Shown in pieces: positions 25,936 to 35,129 of a stretch of 55,298 nucleotides of DNA. The position numbers and the translations under genes are program-made. The DNA is taken from assembly GCA_026710045.1 (NCBI GenBank), contig JAPORU010000093.1, positions 1-55,298 on the forward strand. Direction: 5' to 3'. The DNA comes from Aestuariivita sp. (lineage in GTDB: Bacteria; Pseudomonadota; Alphaproteobacteria; Rhodobacterales; Rhodobacteraceae). Position 1 is the first letter of the stretch. Each line of letters begins with the position of its first letter. Under the pieces are notes generated by a model that saw only the letters and a program-made list of their open reading frames with translations, ran no database searches and was not told the origin of the DNA.

Positions 25936-28041
25936 TCAGCACTCCTTGCGGATCAAACACAGGCTGCCGTCATTTTGACAAACTGCATCAAAGAGCGAGG
26001 TCACGACGGTTGAGGTTTCACGTTCGACAATTACTGCCGGACCGATCACACGATCACCAACCGATAGTATCGCTCGTTCTACGATCTGACTGTCCCTAAT
26101 GGAATTGCTGCTCGGATCAAAGATGGGCCGTAGAATTTCGTCATTGGAGGCATTTGAGGTTTTGCCATGATTGAGTAGTTTATGTATTGCCGGCTTCGAT
26201 TGATTTTGACTGACTTTGACTGACCAGGTCACGATTTCAATGTCTAACTCATTAAGACTGTCAATTGTACGCCCAAAAAACTGCGCATAATTTTTGCGGA
26301 ATCGTTCACGGATGACGTCAATATCGTGATGGGTCAGGGCCCGGTCCGGAAGCACAACGGGAATTTCCCAACCTTGTCCACGATAGCGCATAAAGGTTAT
26401 GATTTCGCGTTTGATCTTTGCATGTCGATCGATGATTTCGTCTTGAACGAAGCCTTCGGCCGTTTCGCAGAGGTTCTGCAGAATGTCATTTACCGTCGTT
26501 GGGTCGAAGTTGGACAAGCGCACGAGTCGGGATAGAACCGCTTCGTAGCTAAAGGGCGCCTTCAGAAAACCGATTGCTGAACCAACACCTGCGCCGGCTG
26601 GGATCAAGCATTGATTTATTCCCAGCTTTTCGCACACCCGTGCCGCGTGCAGTGGAGCCGCTCCACCAAAGGCAATCATGACGCTGTCGGATATGTCTTT
26701 TCCATTTTCGACGGCATGTATGCGAGCCGCATTGGCCATATTTTCGTCAACAACTTCAACGATTCCAAATGCCGCTTCCAATGATGGGAGTGAAAGTTTG
26801 TCGCCGACATCACGGGCAATCGCTCTCTTTGACATGCCGGCGTTCAAAGACATTGCGCCCCCTGCAAAATGGTTCGGATCTAATTTTCCCAACACAAGAT
26901 CGGCATCGGTAATTGTGGCTCTCGATCCTCCTTGCCGATAGCAGGCGGGACCGGGATCTGAGGCCGCGCTCTCAGGACCGACTTGAATACGATCCATTAT
27001 GTCCACCCAGGCGATCGATCCTCCACCGGCGCCGATCTCAATCATCTCAATGACCGGAATGGAAATGGGCATACCCGATCCTTTGCAAAAGCGATAGGTC
27101 CGAGCCACTTCAAAGGTGCGTGCGGTTTGAGGCTTACAATTCTCAATAAGGCAGATCTTGGCTGTTGTGCCGCCCATATCGTAACTGATAACGTTCTTGA
27201 GTCCAAAGCGTGCCGCAATATCGGCAGCAAAAATCGCGCCGCCCGCAGGCCCTGATTCAACCAAACGCACCGGAAACTGAATCGCAGTTTCGATCGAGAT
27301 TAAACCGCCCCCGGAGTGAATGACCAATACCGGACATGTTGCACCACATATGGTGAGTCGATTCTGTAATTGCGTGAGATAGTCTTCAATTTGTGGTCGC
27401 ACATAGGCGTTGGCACATACGGTGTTGAAGCGTTCAAATTCGCGCATCTGCGGCGACACTTCCGCTGAAATGGAAATCGGTACATGTGGGAGTCTTGATG
27501 TCAAAATATCCCGAGCGCACTCTTCATGGATAGAATTTTGGTAGGAATGAATGAAACCGATTGCAATTGAGTCGAAGCCGTTTCGGTCAAGTTCATCCGC
27601 CAACGCTTCCAGACGGCGTTTGTCGAGCGGTTGCAGTTCTTGCCCTTTCGCGTCAATTCTTCCGGCCACCGAGAAGCGGTGTTGGCGTGGAACGAGTGGT
27701 TTCGGAAGCTGCAGATTAAGATCGTATTGATCGAACCGGTTTTCGGTGCGCATCTCAATTACGTCACGGAAACCTTCAGTCGTCACGAGAGCTGTCTTCG
27801 CGCCCCGTCGTTCAATCAACGCATTTGTGGCGAGTGTCGTTCCATGTATGATGCTATCGATATCGGAAAATCGGATTCCGGCCTGTTTGATGACCATTTG
27901 AATCCCATCCAGAATCGATTGTTCTGGGGAGGTATGGTCGGTCAAGACCTTCGTTGAGATGAGAGTATTTTGGGTATTGAGTACGACATCGGTGAAGGTT
28001 CCGCCGACGTCGGCGCCGAGACGGATAGGGTGGGTCGTCAT
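25936..28041 (-). CDS. hyuA: Hydantoinase/oxoprolinase family protein, subunit A (ATP-binding)
   Basis: 701 residues with an actin/hexokinase-like ATPase fold. LGADVGGTFTDVVL is the first phosphate loop, IIHGTTLATNALIERRG the conserved N-terminal domain motif, and SYDMGGTTAKICLI the second phosphate loop. IEIGAGGGSIAWVD and GPESAASDPGPACY are further family blocks. It works with HyuB in ATP-dependent opening (or carboxylation) of a small cyclic or ketone substrate. The stop and the hyuB start abut with no gap. Upstream, its start overlaps the end of a ThDP-enzyme fragment (ATGA), so it was probably once coupled to a full-length gene there. Confidence 0.94.
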   Translation of the reverse strand: MTTHPIRLGADVGGTFTDVVLNTQNTLISTKVLTDHTSPEQSILDGIQMVIKQAGIRFSDIDSIIHGTTLATNALIERRGAKTALVTTEGFRDVIEMRTENRFDQYDLNLQLPKPLVPRQHRFSVAGRIDAKGQELQPLDKRRLEALADELDRNGFDSIAIGFIHSYQNSIHEECARDILTSRLPHVPISISAEVSPQMREFERFNTVCANAYVRPQIEDYLTQLQNRLTICGATCPVLVIHSGGGLISIETAIQFPVRLVESGPAGGAIFAADIAARFGLKNVISYDMGGTTAKICLIENCKPQTARTFEVARTYRFCKGSGMPISIPVIEMIEIGAGGGSIAWVDIMDRIQVGPESAASDPGPACYRQGGSRATITDADLVLGKLDPNHFAGGAMSLNAGMSKRAIARDVGDKLSLPSLEAAFGIVEVVDENMANAARIHAVENGKDISDSVMIAFGGAAPLHAARVCEKLGINQCLIPAGAGVGSAIGFLKAPFSYEAVLSRLVRLSNFDPTTVNDILQNLCETAEGFVQDEIIDRHAKIKREIITFMRYRGQGWEIPVVLPDRALTHHDIDVIRERFRKNYAQFFGRTIDSLNELDIEIVTWSVKVSQNQSKPAIHKLLNHGKTSNASNDEILRPIFDPSSNSIRDSQIVERAILSVGDRVIGPAVIVERETSTVVTSLFDAVCQNDGSLCLIRKEC

Positions 28042-28304
28042 GGGTGTGTTGGTGTGGCTTTGGTGTGGATGTGGATGTGCGTGAGTGTCTGATGCGGTGT
28101 GATGGTCTCTACCGAGCGTGTGAGGTCCAGCAGCACGCCGGTCTTGGAGGTGAGAGTGCGTTCAAAGTCGGTGGTTGTTGCGATGTGTTCGGTGTGGTCG
28201 CCGTAGGCGTCTCCGAGTTGGAGGAAGTCAGGGTTGTGCAGGGTTGTGCCGTGGACGCGTCCCAGGTACGCGCGTTCTGATAATGTGATGAAAGGCATCT
28301 GCAT
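28038..28304 (-). pseudogene. C-terminal fragment of a thiamin-diphosphate enzyme (acetolactate synthase-like)
   Basis: 88 residues. YLGRVHGTTLHNPDFLQLGDAYGDH is the characteristic C-terminal block of ThDP enzymes (compare GxxLxNPDFxxLAxAYGxxG), and LLDLTRSVETITPHQTL matches the ending seen in the acetolactate synthase/benzoylformate decarboxylase-like group. The catalytic and ThDP-binding GDG...NN region is missing; an in-frame stop lies ten codons upstream of the first Met. The last residues are a His/Thr-rich low-complexity tail. It overlaps the hyuA start by four bases, so an intact gene probably once headed the hyuAB operon. Confidence 0.65.
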
Positions 28305-28396
28305 GAGACTGGATAAAAAATCGGGATGCGGCTACTGGCGATAATCTCCTTTTGGAACAATGCTAAAAACCAACAGCCGATGAGTTGCCGGCCATC

Positions 28397-29977
28397 TCAC
28401 GTCGCCGCCTTCAACAATGTTTGAGCGTACTCCGTCTGGGGATTTGAAAACAATTCCTTTGCCGATCCATATTCGATAACATCCCCTGATTGCATAACAA
28501 TTATCTTGTGACTCATTGCGCGAACAACCTTCAGATCATGGCTGATGAATAGATAGGCTAAACGATGTTTTTTCTGCAATCCTCGCAATAACTCGACAAT
28601 TTGAACTTGAACCGTCATATCAAGAGCGGATGTCGGCTCGTCCAGTATCAGCAGTCTTGGCCTCAATATCATAGCGCGCGCAATGGCGATCCGCTGACGC
28701 TGCCCACCTGAAAATTCATGTGGATAACGATCGATTGCTCCGGGATCCAAGCCCGTCTCCTCCATGACCTCGATAACCAGATCACGTATGTGCCGTTCAG
28801 GATCAACGCGATGGATGGCCAGACCTTCTGAGATAATCTGAAAGCAAGTCATACGTGGGCTCAGCGAACCATAGGGATCTTGAAACACTATTTGCATATC
28901 TTTGCGAAGACGCTGCAAGGCTTTGGTCGACCGCTTTCGAATATCGTCTCCGAGAAAGACAATGTCACCGTCCGACGTTATCAAGCGCATGATCGCGAGG
29001 GCTAAGGTTGTTTTGCCGGAACCGCTTTCGCCGACGATGCCAAGTGTTTCTCCTGCGCGTAAGGACAAGGATGTTTCGTTGACGGCTTTGATATGTCCAA
29101 CGGTCCGCTTCAGTAGACCACGCTGTATTGGGAACCACACCCTCAAGTCTTTGCAGTTCAGGATTTCCGGCGCACTGTCGGCAACAGGAGGAGGAGATCC
29201 GCGTGACTCTGCGTGAAGCAACATGTGAGTATAGGGATGGCGCGGATGATCAAACAGGTCTTGGGTTGACGCCGTCTCGACAATTTCTCCATCTTTCATC
29301 ACGCATACTTTGTCCGCCACGCGGCGTACAATTGCGAGATCATGGGTGATAAACAATAACCCCATTCCTTCTGATGCCTTCAGCTCCGTAAGAAGGTCAA
29401 GAATTTGCGCCTGAATTGTTACATCAAGTGCCGTTGTCGGCTCGTCAGCGATCAAGATATCGGGTGTATTGGCAAGCGCCATTGCAATCATGACCCGTTG
29501 CCTTTGACCGCCCGATAATTGATGTGGATACGCACGGATCCGCTCCTCGGCATCTCGAATCCCAACTTTACTCAACAAGTCGATTATTCGATTACGTGCG
29601 GTATCTCCGATCAATCCTTGGTGTAAGGCTAACGATTCCCGTAGCTGTTTCTCAATGGTGTGCAGGGGATTCAAGGAGGTCATAGGCTCCTGAAAAATGA
29701 AGCTAATGTTGTTGCCGCGAATTTTTTGCAGGTCGGAGTCATCCACACCAATCATTTGTTGATCATGGAATGTGATGTCTCCGGCGATCATCGCGCTGTC
29801 GCCCAAGAGTGATACTGTCGATAGAGCGGTTACAGATTTGCCGGATCCCGACTCTCCGACAAGCGCCAACGTTTCACCGCGATCAATGGAAAAGGACACT
29901 CCACGAACTGCCTCCACGACCTGTCCATCCTGTCGAAAGGATACTCTGAGGTCCTGCACCTTCAGAACAGCTGTCAC
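28397..29977 (-). CDS. yejF: ABC transporter ATP-binding protein, two fused ATPase domains (YejF-like)
   Basis: 526 residues: two complete ABC domains in tandem. Domain 1 has GESGSGKSVTALS, LSGGQRQRVMIAMAL and DILIADEPTTALD; domain 2 has GESGSGKTTLALA, FSGGQRQRIAIARAM and LLILDEPTSALD. This fused form is typical of YejF, which powers a peptide importer (also used by microcin C in E. coli). The start overlaps the permease stop (ATGA). It is the last gene of yejABEF. Confidence 0.94.
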   Translation of the reverse strand: MTAVLKVQDLRVSFRQDGQVVEAVRGVSFSIDRGETLALVGESGSGKSVTALSTVSLLGDSAMIAGDITFHDQQMIGVDDSDLQKIRGNNISFIFQEPMTSLNPLHTIEKQLRESLALHQGLIGDTARNRIIDLLSKVGIRDAEERIRAYPHQLSGGQRQRVMIAMALANTPDILIADEPTTALDVTIQAQILDLLTELKASEGMGLLFITHDLAIVRRVADKVCVMKDGEIVETASTQDLFDHPRHPYTHMLLHAESRGSPPPVADSAPEILNCKDLRVWFPIQRGLLKRTVGHIKAVNETSLSLRAGETLGIVGESGSGKTTLALAIMRLITSDGDIVFLGDDIRKRSTKALQRLRKDMQIVFQDPYGSLSPRMTCFQIISEGLAIHRVDPERHIRDLVIEVMEETGLDPGAIDRYPHEFSGGQRQRIAIARAMILRPRLLILDEPTSALDMTVQVQIVELLRGLQKKHRLAYLFISHDLKVVRAMSHKIIVMQSGDVIEYGSAKELFSNPQTEYAQTLLKAAT

Positions 29978-31080
29978 GTGAAGATCTTCCTGGGATCAAA
30001 GGCGTCTCGAATCCCTTCAAAAATAAATACCAAGAGGGACAACATTATTGCGAAGGTGAGGAAAGCTGTGAACGCTAACCAAGGGGCTTGTAGATTCTCT
30101 TTCGCTTGTAATGTGAGTTCCCCCAATGAAGGTGCTGAAGAGGGAAGTCCAAAACCAAGAAAATCTAACGATGCGAGAGTGCCAATCGTGCCCGTTACGA
30201 TGAATGGCAGCAACGTTAAGGTCGCAACCATCGCGTTCGGTAACATATGACGAAACATGATGGTTACGTTACTGACACCGAGAGCCTTGGCCGCCCGTAC
30301 ATATTCCAGATTGCGTGCCCTGAGGAACTCTGCCCGCACAACTCCGACAAGTGCTGTCCAACTGAATATCACCAGTAGAAAAACCAGCAGCCAAAAGCTG
30401 CGGCCCAAGATGGCAAACATAATGATGATGACATAGAGAAATGGAGTGGCTGTCCATACTTCGATAAATCGCTGAAGAAGCAAATCAAGCCAGCCACCAA
30501 AATAACCCTGCACCGCCCCAGCGAATATCCCGATCAGCGACGCGGCGGCTGTGACGATAAGTGTGAAGGCAACGGACAGTCGGAAACCATGTATAACGCG
30601 TGCAAGGACATCGCGTTTTGTATCATCCGTACCGAGCCAATTAACCCGATTGGGTGGAAGAGGTGCGGCACCCGGTCGATCAACTGGTGTATCATAGGAG
30701 AATGGAATAAGTGGCCAAATCATCCAACCTTGCTGAATTTTCACACCATCAATAATGCCGTCTTGAGCGTCTTCAATGAAGCGTTCAGGATCGTCGAAAC
30801 AGGCATCAAGACCGCCGGTTGAAATCAGGCAACGTACTTCCGGATCCCGGTAGACGGTCTCCGTCTCGAAATCGCCTCCAAACGCCGTTTCGGGGTAGAA
30901 GTTCCAGATGGGTGTATAGAATTCGCCATGATAACGCACCAATATTGGTTTGTCATAAGCCAAGAATTCGGCAAACAAAGATAACCCAAACAGCACGCTG
31001 AATACCCAGAAACTCCAGTAGGCTCGTTTGTTCCGGGTGAAGTTACGCCAGCGTCGCTGATTCAGTGGAGAAAGAGCCAT
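29974..31080 (-). CDS. yejE: Peptide-type ABC transporter permease (YejE-like)
   Basis: 368 residues. One N-terminal helix after RRWRNFTRNKRAYWSFWVFS, a large periplasmic loop containing WLGTDDTKRDVLARVIHGFR, then about five helices with the EAA loop EYVRAAKALGVSNVTIMFRHMLPN. The C-terminal DFLGFGLPSSAPSLGEL is the DppC/YejE signature. It overlaps the yejB stop by one base and the yejF start by four, so the operon is translationally coupled. Confidence 0.94.
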   Translation of the reverse strand: MALSPLNQRRWRNFTRNKRAYWSFWVFSVLFGLSLFAEFLAYDKPILVRYHGEFYTPIWNFYPETAFGGDFETETVYRDPEVRCLISTGGLDACFDDPERFIEDAQDGIIDGVKIQQGWMIWPLIPFSYDTPVDRPGAAPLPPNRVNWLGTDDTKRDVLARVIHGFRLSVAFTLIVTAAASLIGIFAGAVQGYFGGWLDLLLQRFIEVWTATPFLYVIIIMFAILGRSFWLLVFLLVIFSWTALVGVVRAEFLRARNLEYVRAAKALGVSNVTIMFRHMLPNAMVATLTLLPFIVTGTIGTLASLDFLGFGLPSSAPSLGELTLQAKENLQAPWLAFTAFLTFAIMLSLLVFIFEGIRDAFDPRKIFT

Positions 31081-32168
31081 TATCCCTCTCTCTTCTCAAA
31101 ATCGATTCGTGGGTCGACGAACACATACATCAGATCACTGAGAATTCCGACAACGAGACCAATCAGACCGAAAATAAAGAGTGTACCAAAGACAATTGGA
31201 TAATCTCGTGCCACTGCGGCCTCAAAACCAAGGCGTCCCAGTCCATCCAGCGAGAAGATCGTCTCAATAATCAGCGATCCAGTAAAGAACACGCCGATGA
31301 AGACCGCTGGAAACCCAGCGATGACGATCAACATTGCGTTACGGAATACGTGACCGTAGAGAACGCGTTGTTCACTCAAGCCCTTGGCCCGTGCGGTCAT
31401 CACATAGTGTTTTCGTATTTCATCCAAAAAGCTGTTTTTGGTCAGAAGTGTCAGGGTCGCAAATGCGGATATTGTCGATGCGAGCACAGGCAATGTAATA
31501 TGCCAAAAGTAATCGAGTATCCGCCTCGGTATATTCAAAGACTCCCAATTGTCAGAGGTCAGACCCCGCAATGGGAAAATCTGCCAAAAAGAGCCGCCAG
31601 CAAAGAGAACAAGTAACAATATGGCAAAGAGAAATCCCGGAATGGCATAGGCCACAATAATCGCGCCAGATGTCCATGTATCGAATTGAGTTCCGTCCTT
31701 GACCGCCTTTCGGACCCCAAGAGGTATTGAAATAAGGTAGGCCATAAGTGTCGACCACAGTCCCAAGGAAATCGATACGGGCATTTTTTCAATAATCAGA
31801 TTGATGACCGATTCCGAACGAAAGTAACTCTCCCCAAAATCAAGGCGGATATAATTCCATAACATGGTAAAGAATCGCTCGACGGGCGGCTTGTCAAAAC
31901 CGAATTCACGCTCAAGCTGTTCAATAAATTCGGGGGGTAACCCACGTGCACCGATATATTGTTCATCGACCGGGCCGGATTCCTCAAGACCCGCATCGCC
32001 TTGATTGCCCGTAAATCCTCCGAAAACATCTCCTTGTCCCTGTGCCCGTGCAATGGCTTGTTCGACAGGCCCTCCTGGAACGAACTGGGTCAGGGCGAAA
32101 TTGATCAGCATAATGCCGAAGAGTGTCGGGACAATCAGTAACAGACGCCGTAGAATATAGAGGCCCAT
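31080..32168 (-). CDS. yejB: Peptide-type ABC transporter permease (YejB-like)
   Basis: 362 residues. [37 protein letters not shown] is the standard N-terminus of DppB/YejB permeases. The long periplasmic insertion with GQGDVFGGF and [17 protein letters not shown] is characteristic of YejB. The cytoplasmic EAA-type loop and a C-terminal [13 protein letters not shown] close the protein. It lies 18 bases after yejA. Confidence 0.94.
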   Translation of the reverse strand: MGLYILRRLLLIVPTLFGIMLINFALTQFVPGGPVEQAIARAQGQGDVFGGFTGNQGDAGLEESGPVDEQYIGARGLPPEFIEQLEREFGFDKPPVERFFTMLWNYIRLDFGESYFRSESVINLIIEKMPVSISLGLWSTLMAYLISIPLGVRKAVKDGTQFDTWTSGAIIVAYAIPGFLFAILLLVLFAGGSFWQIFPLRGLTSDNWESLNIPRRILDYFWHITLPVLASTISAFATLTLLTKNSFLDEIRKHYVMTARAKGLSEQRVLYGHVFRNAMLIVIAGFPAVFIGVFFTGSLIIETIFSLDGLGRLGFEAAVARDYPIVFGTLFIFGLIGLVVGILSDLMYVFVDPRIDFEKREG

Positions 32169-32186
32169 GGCGAATTTACCCGGACA

Positions 32187-34103
32187 TTACCTTAATGCCC
32201 CAGACGCCTTCAATTGTGTGGCCTTATCCGCATTGTACCACCAGAAATCGAGATGGCCGAGTGCATAGGGAGGGAGAGGATCCGGGTATTCAAACATATC
32301 ATAATACGACACCCAGTAGCTGTCTTTATACCAAACCGGTATCATGAAGAATTCGTAGCGCAACACTCTATCGAGTGCTCTTAAAGCGGTCTGTTCTTCG
32401 TCTTTGCTTGTCGCTAGAAGCGATGCTTGGATGACCTCATCGACCAATGGGCTGGCGAGACCGGCAGGATTAAAGACAGAAAATGCCGCTTCGGCGGATC
32501 CATAACGTTGCATCAAACCGGTTCCAGTTCCGAGAAACGCCGCATAAGAATCGAACACAAGGTCATAATCTCTCTCGCGTTCGCGTAAGGTGTACTGTGA
32601 TGGATCGACCTTGTCGAGTACCGCCTCAATTCCCATTTTTTCGAGATTGTTCAGGAAATTTTCCATAATTGCGCTCAATGTTCCTTCCATCGCCGTATTG
32701 AATAAAAAGGTGAGCTTTAGAGGTTCGCCCTTGTCATTCTGCCGCTTACCATCTGATCCAACAGGCCATCCCGCGTCATCCAGAAGACCCATTGCACGAC
32801 GCAAGTTGCGTCGATCGGTTAAGCGCTCTCCGCTTGAGGAATGTGGCAATAATGCGGGTTCGGACAGTATCTCTGGCGGAACGGGACTCGCGAGTCCTTC
32901 CAATAGAACTTGTTCGTGATCTTCCGGCTTGCCGACAGCCATCAGCACCGAATTTTGTGAAAAGGATGTGCGTTGTTCAAATAATCCGTATTGTAAGCTT
33001 TCATTGGTCCATTCGAAATTATATCCGAGTGCGATTGCTCGGCGGACTCGTCGATCCTTGAGAGTGTCTCGGCCAAGATTGAAGACGATTCCAGATGGCG
33101 TCGGGGGTGTTGCATCCGGTAATTCAACCTTTACAATTGATCCGTCTCTGATCTTGGGAAAGTCGTAAAGTGTCGCCCACTTCTTCGAGTCCCCCTCTTG
33201 CCGGAAGGTATATTCTCCCGCCTTGAACGCTTCGAAGGCTGCGGTATCATCACCAAAATATTCAATACGAATTTCATCAAAATTATGGCGTCCCTGGTTG
33301 ATCGGCAGATTCCACCCCCAGTAATCAGGGTTTCGTTTGTAAATGATTTGTCGATTCACGTCGAAACTGTCGATCACATACGGGCCCGATCCGGGCGACG
33401 TTTCGAGACGACTTTCATCAAGGCGGGATCCTGTCTCTTCATACCATTTGCGTGACCACACAGGAACACCACCAACCTGGTCAATCAACGACCGTCTTGA
33501 TATACCTTCGGTAAAATAGAACTTGATTGTATAATCATCCAGGACTTCAGCATTGGGTATGCGCTTTTTGACGGCCGCAGCATAGGACGGTAGCCCCTGC
33601 TCGATGAGTAAGTTATGAGAAAACAGAACGTCGTGCGCGGTGAGAGGAGTACCATCTGAAAATCGCGCTTCTGGTCGAAGATGAAATATAACCCAATCTT
33701 TCGTCGGAGGGTATTCAAGTTTGTGCGCGAGAAGGCCGTAACTTTCACCGTACGTGTCGGCAGGACCATCTCCTAACAAGCTTTCGTACATCGTCCAACT
33801 TAATCGACCTGCTCGACCCTTGACGGTGTAGGGATTCATTGAATCAAATGTACCAAGTGCAGCAAAGGCAATCTCACCGCCTTTTGGAGCGTCCGGGTTT
33901 ACATAGGAAAAGTGTGGATAATCGTCGGGATAAGTGAGGTTGCCATAGAATTCATAACCGTGAGATACGATAAGGCTGTCACTTGAGTTATTGTCGGGCC
34001 ACGCGGGCGCAGCCAGCACGAGAAGGCCGCAAAACAGCGACACCTTCTGGAGCGTCATTACGTTGTAAACGGCTTTTTGCGCTGAAACTTGAATCAAACC
34101 CAT
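32187..34103 (-). CDS. yejA: Periplasmic extracellular solute-binding protein, family 5 (YejA-like)
   Basis: About 638 residues with the YejA fold. A signal segment VSLFCGLLVLAAPAWP is followed by the mature start SHGYEFYGNLTYPDDYPHFSYVNPDAPKGGE, the classic YejA/SBP_bac_5 opening. GTFDSMNPYTVKGRAG and PGSGPYVIDSF are further family blocks. The start is uncertain: 34103 (MGLIQVS) and 34058 (MTLQKVS) both give a plausible signal peptide, 34205 does not, and none has a clear ribosome site. It is the first gene of yejABEF and binds oligopeptides or similar compounds. TTGATCGACAATCAA at 34166-34180 is an inverted repeat upstream. Confidence 0.92.
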   Translation of the reverse strand: MGLIQVSAQKAVYNVMTLQKVSLFCGLLVLAAPAWPDNNSSDSLIVSHGYEFYGNLTYPDDYPHFSYVNPDAPKGGEIAFAALGTFDSMNPYTVKGRAGRLSWTMYESLLGDGPADTYGESYGLLAHKLEYPPTKDWVIFHLRPEARFSDGTPLTAHDVLFSHNLLIEQGLPSYAAAVKKRIPNAEVLDDYTIKFYFTEGISRRSLIDQVGGVPVWSRKWYEETGSRLDESRLETSPGSGPYVIDSFDVNRQIIYKRNPDYWGWNLPINQGRHNFDEIRIEYFGDDTAAFEAFKAGEYTFRQEGDSKKWATLYDFPKIRDGSIVKVELPDATPPTPSGIVFNLGRDTLKDRRVRRAIALGYNFEWTNESLQYGLFEQRTSFSQNSVLMAVGKPEDHEQVLLEGLASPVPPEILSEPALLPHSSSGERLTDRRNLRRAMGLLDDAGWPVGSDGKRQNDKGEPLKLTFLFNTAMEGTLSAIMENFLNNLEKMGIEAVLDKVDPSQYTLRERERDYDLVFDSYAAFLGTGTGLMQRYGSAEAAFSVFNPAGLASPLVDEVIQASLLATSKDEEQTALRALDRVLRYEFFMIPVWYKDSYWVSYYDMFEYPDPLPPYALGHLDFWWYNADKATQLKASGALR

Positions 34104-34165
34104 ATTTATTGTTGTCCCAATCACGTTAAGAGAAAAATATGTTATCAGTGACGTGTCAACCTGCC

Positions 34166-34180
34166 TTGATCGACAATCAA
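34166..34180 (-). promoter_or_regulatory. Inverted repeat upstream of yejA
   Basis: TTGAT and ATCAA are exact arms separated by five bases (CGACA). The halves are those of an FNR box, but the spacer is five instead of four, so FNR binding is unlikely. It may still be an operator for another regulator. It lies about 60 bases before the preferred yejA start. Confidence 0.25.
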
Positions 34181-34205
34181 CAGCAAGTCGTTTGTTTGCA
34201 TCCAT

Positions 34206-34499
34206 TGAGGGAATGTTGCTGTGTCAGGCTTTCGATCTTGATATGCTGATTGCCGTGTTGATGGTCTGGAATATCATGCCGCATGGGTGATATGCGCGCT
34301 GTCCATGTGGAACCCATCTGCCGCGCCATACCTGTCCAACGGTCTGAAGAAACCGGCAGTTTATCGGCTATTTTGCGATGTGCATCTTTCATCCTATGCG
34401 TGCGATGAACTGGATCAAGGATGACGCTCTTCCGATTGTGATGAAACCGTTTGCAAGGTGTGAGATCCTCAAGGGTCACTTGCAAACGGACAACGTTTG
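34206..34499. other. Spacer between yejA and the cytochrome c gene
   Basis: Nearly 300 bases with no supported gene. Just past the cytochrome c stop, CAAACG-TTGTC-CGTTTG (34483-34499, minus strand) is a six-base stem with a five-base loop but no T-run, so at most a weak terminator. Nothing else was recognised. Confidence 0.4.
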
Positions 34500-35009
34500 T
34501 CAGTTACCGACGCTGCCGAGATATGCGATCAGGTTCGCACGATCTTCAATTTTGCGCATACCAGCATACCCCATAGTTGTCCCTGGTGCGTAAGCCCGAG
34601 GGTTCTCGATAAAGTTGTTGAGATTCTCGGGCGTCCATTCCCCATCCATTCCCGCAAGCACGTCTGAGTAACCAAAGTCGTCAACAGATGCTTTGGTACG
34701 GCCGATGATACTGTAGAGATGCGGTCCGGTCCCATTCATGCCGTCTTCCAATTTATGACAGGCACTGCACTGTCGAAATAAACGAGCTCCCTTGTCAACT
34801 TCGGCCGAAGCCAGCACGATTGAAAAATCAACGTCTTCGACGTCCGCTGTTTCGGTTTCCTCTTCTTCGCCTGTATCGATGATGTAGGATTGTTCGCCAT
34901 TGAACTGAACATGGTAGAGACCGTCCGATACCCAGTTCCCCAACAAGAAAATCAACAAGGCTCCGCACAAGGCTGCAACCGTTTTTGTAGCGGTCATTGT
35001 ATCAAGCAT
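34500..35009 (-). CDS. Membrane-anchored cytochrome c (CycM/c552-like)
   Basis: 169 residues. An N-terminal helix (VAALCGALLIFLLGNWVSDGLY) anchors the protein, followed by an acidic linker (EEEETETADVEDVD) and a class I cytochrome c domain. The haem site is CSACH within RLFRQCSACHKLEDG; the axial Met is in TTMGYAGM. Anchored cytochromes of this type carry electrons from the bc1 complex to terminal oxidases, so it may feed an aa3 or the cbb3 oxidase encoded at 2835-6264. It is divergent from pheA, an arrangement common in alphaproteobacteria. Confidence 0.92.
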   Translation of the reverse strand: MLDTMTATKTVAALCGALLIFLLGNWVSDGLYHVQFNGEQSYIIDTGEEEETETADVEDVDFSIVLASAEVDKGARLFRQCSACHKLEDGMNGTGPHLYSIIGRTKASVDDFGYSDVLAGMDGEWTPENLNNFIENPRAYAPGTTMGYAGMRKIEDRANLIAYLGSVGN

Positions 35010-35129
35010 TTCGTGTCCGCTCCTATCCCAGAACTTCCGTTAACGTTTATTGTTTCTTTCAGCAGCAATCAAGATATAGATACGGGTTTGAATGTGCTAT
35101 CGAGAAAGTCTTTCAAAAGGTGATCCCCA

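Noticed and set aside
34166..34180. FNR box upstream of yejA
   Set aside because: The half-sites fit but the spacer is five bases instead of four; kept only as an unassigned inverted repeat.
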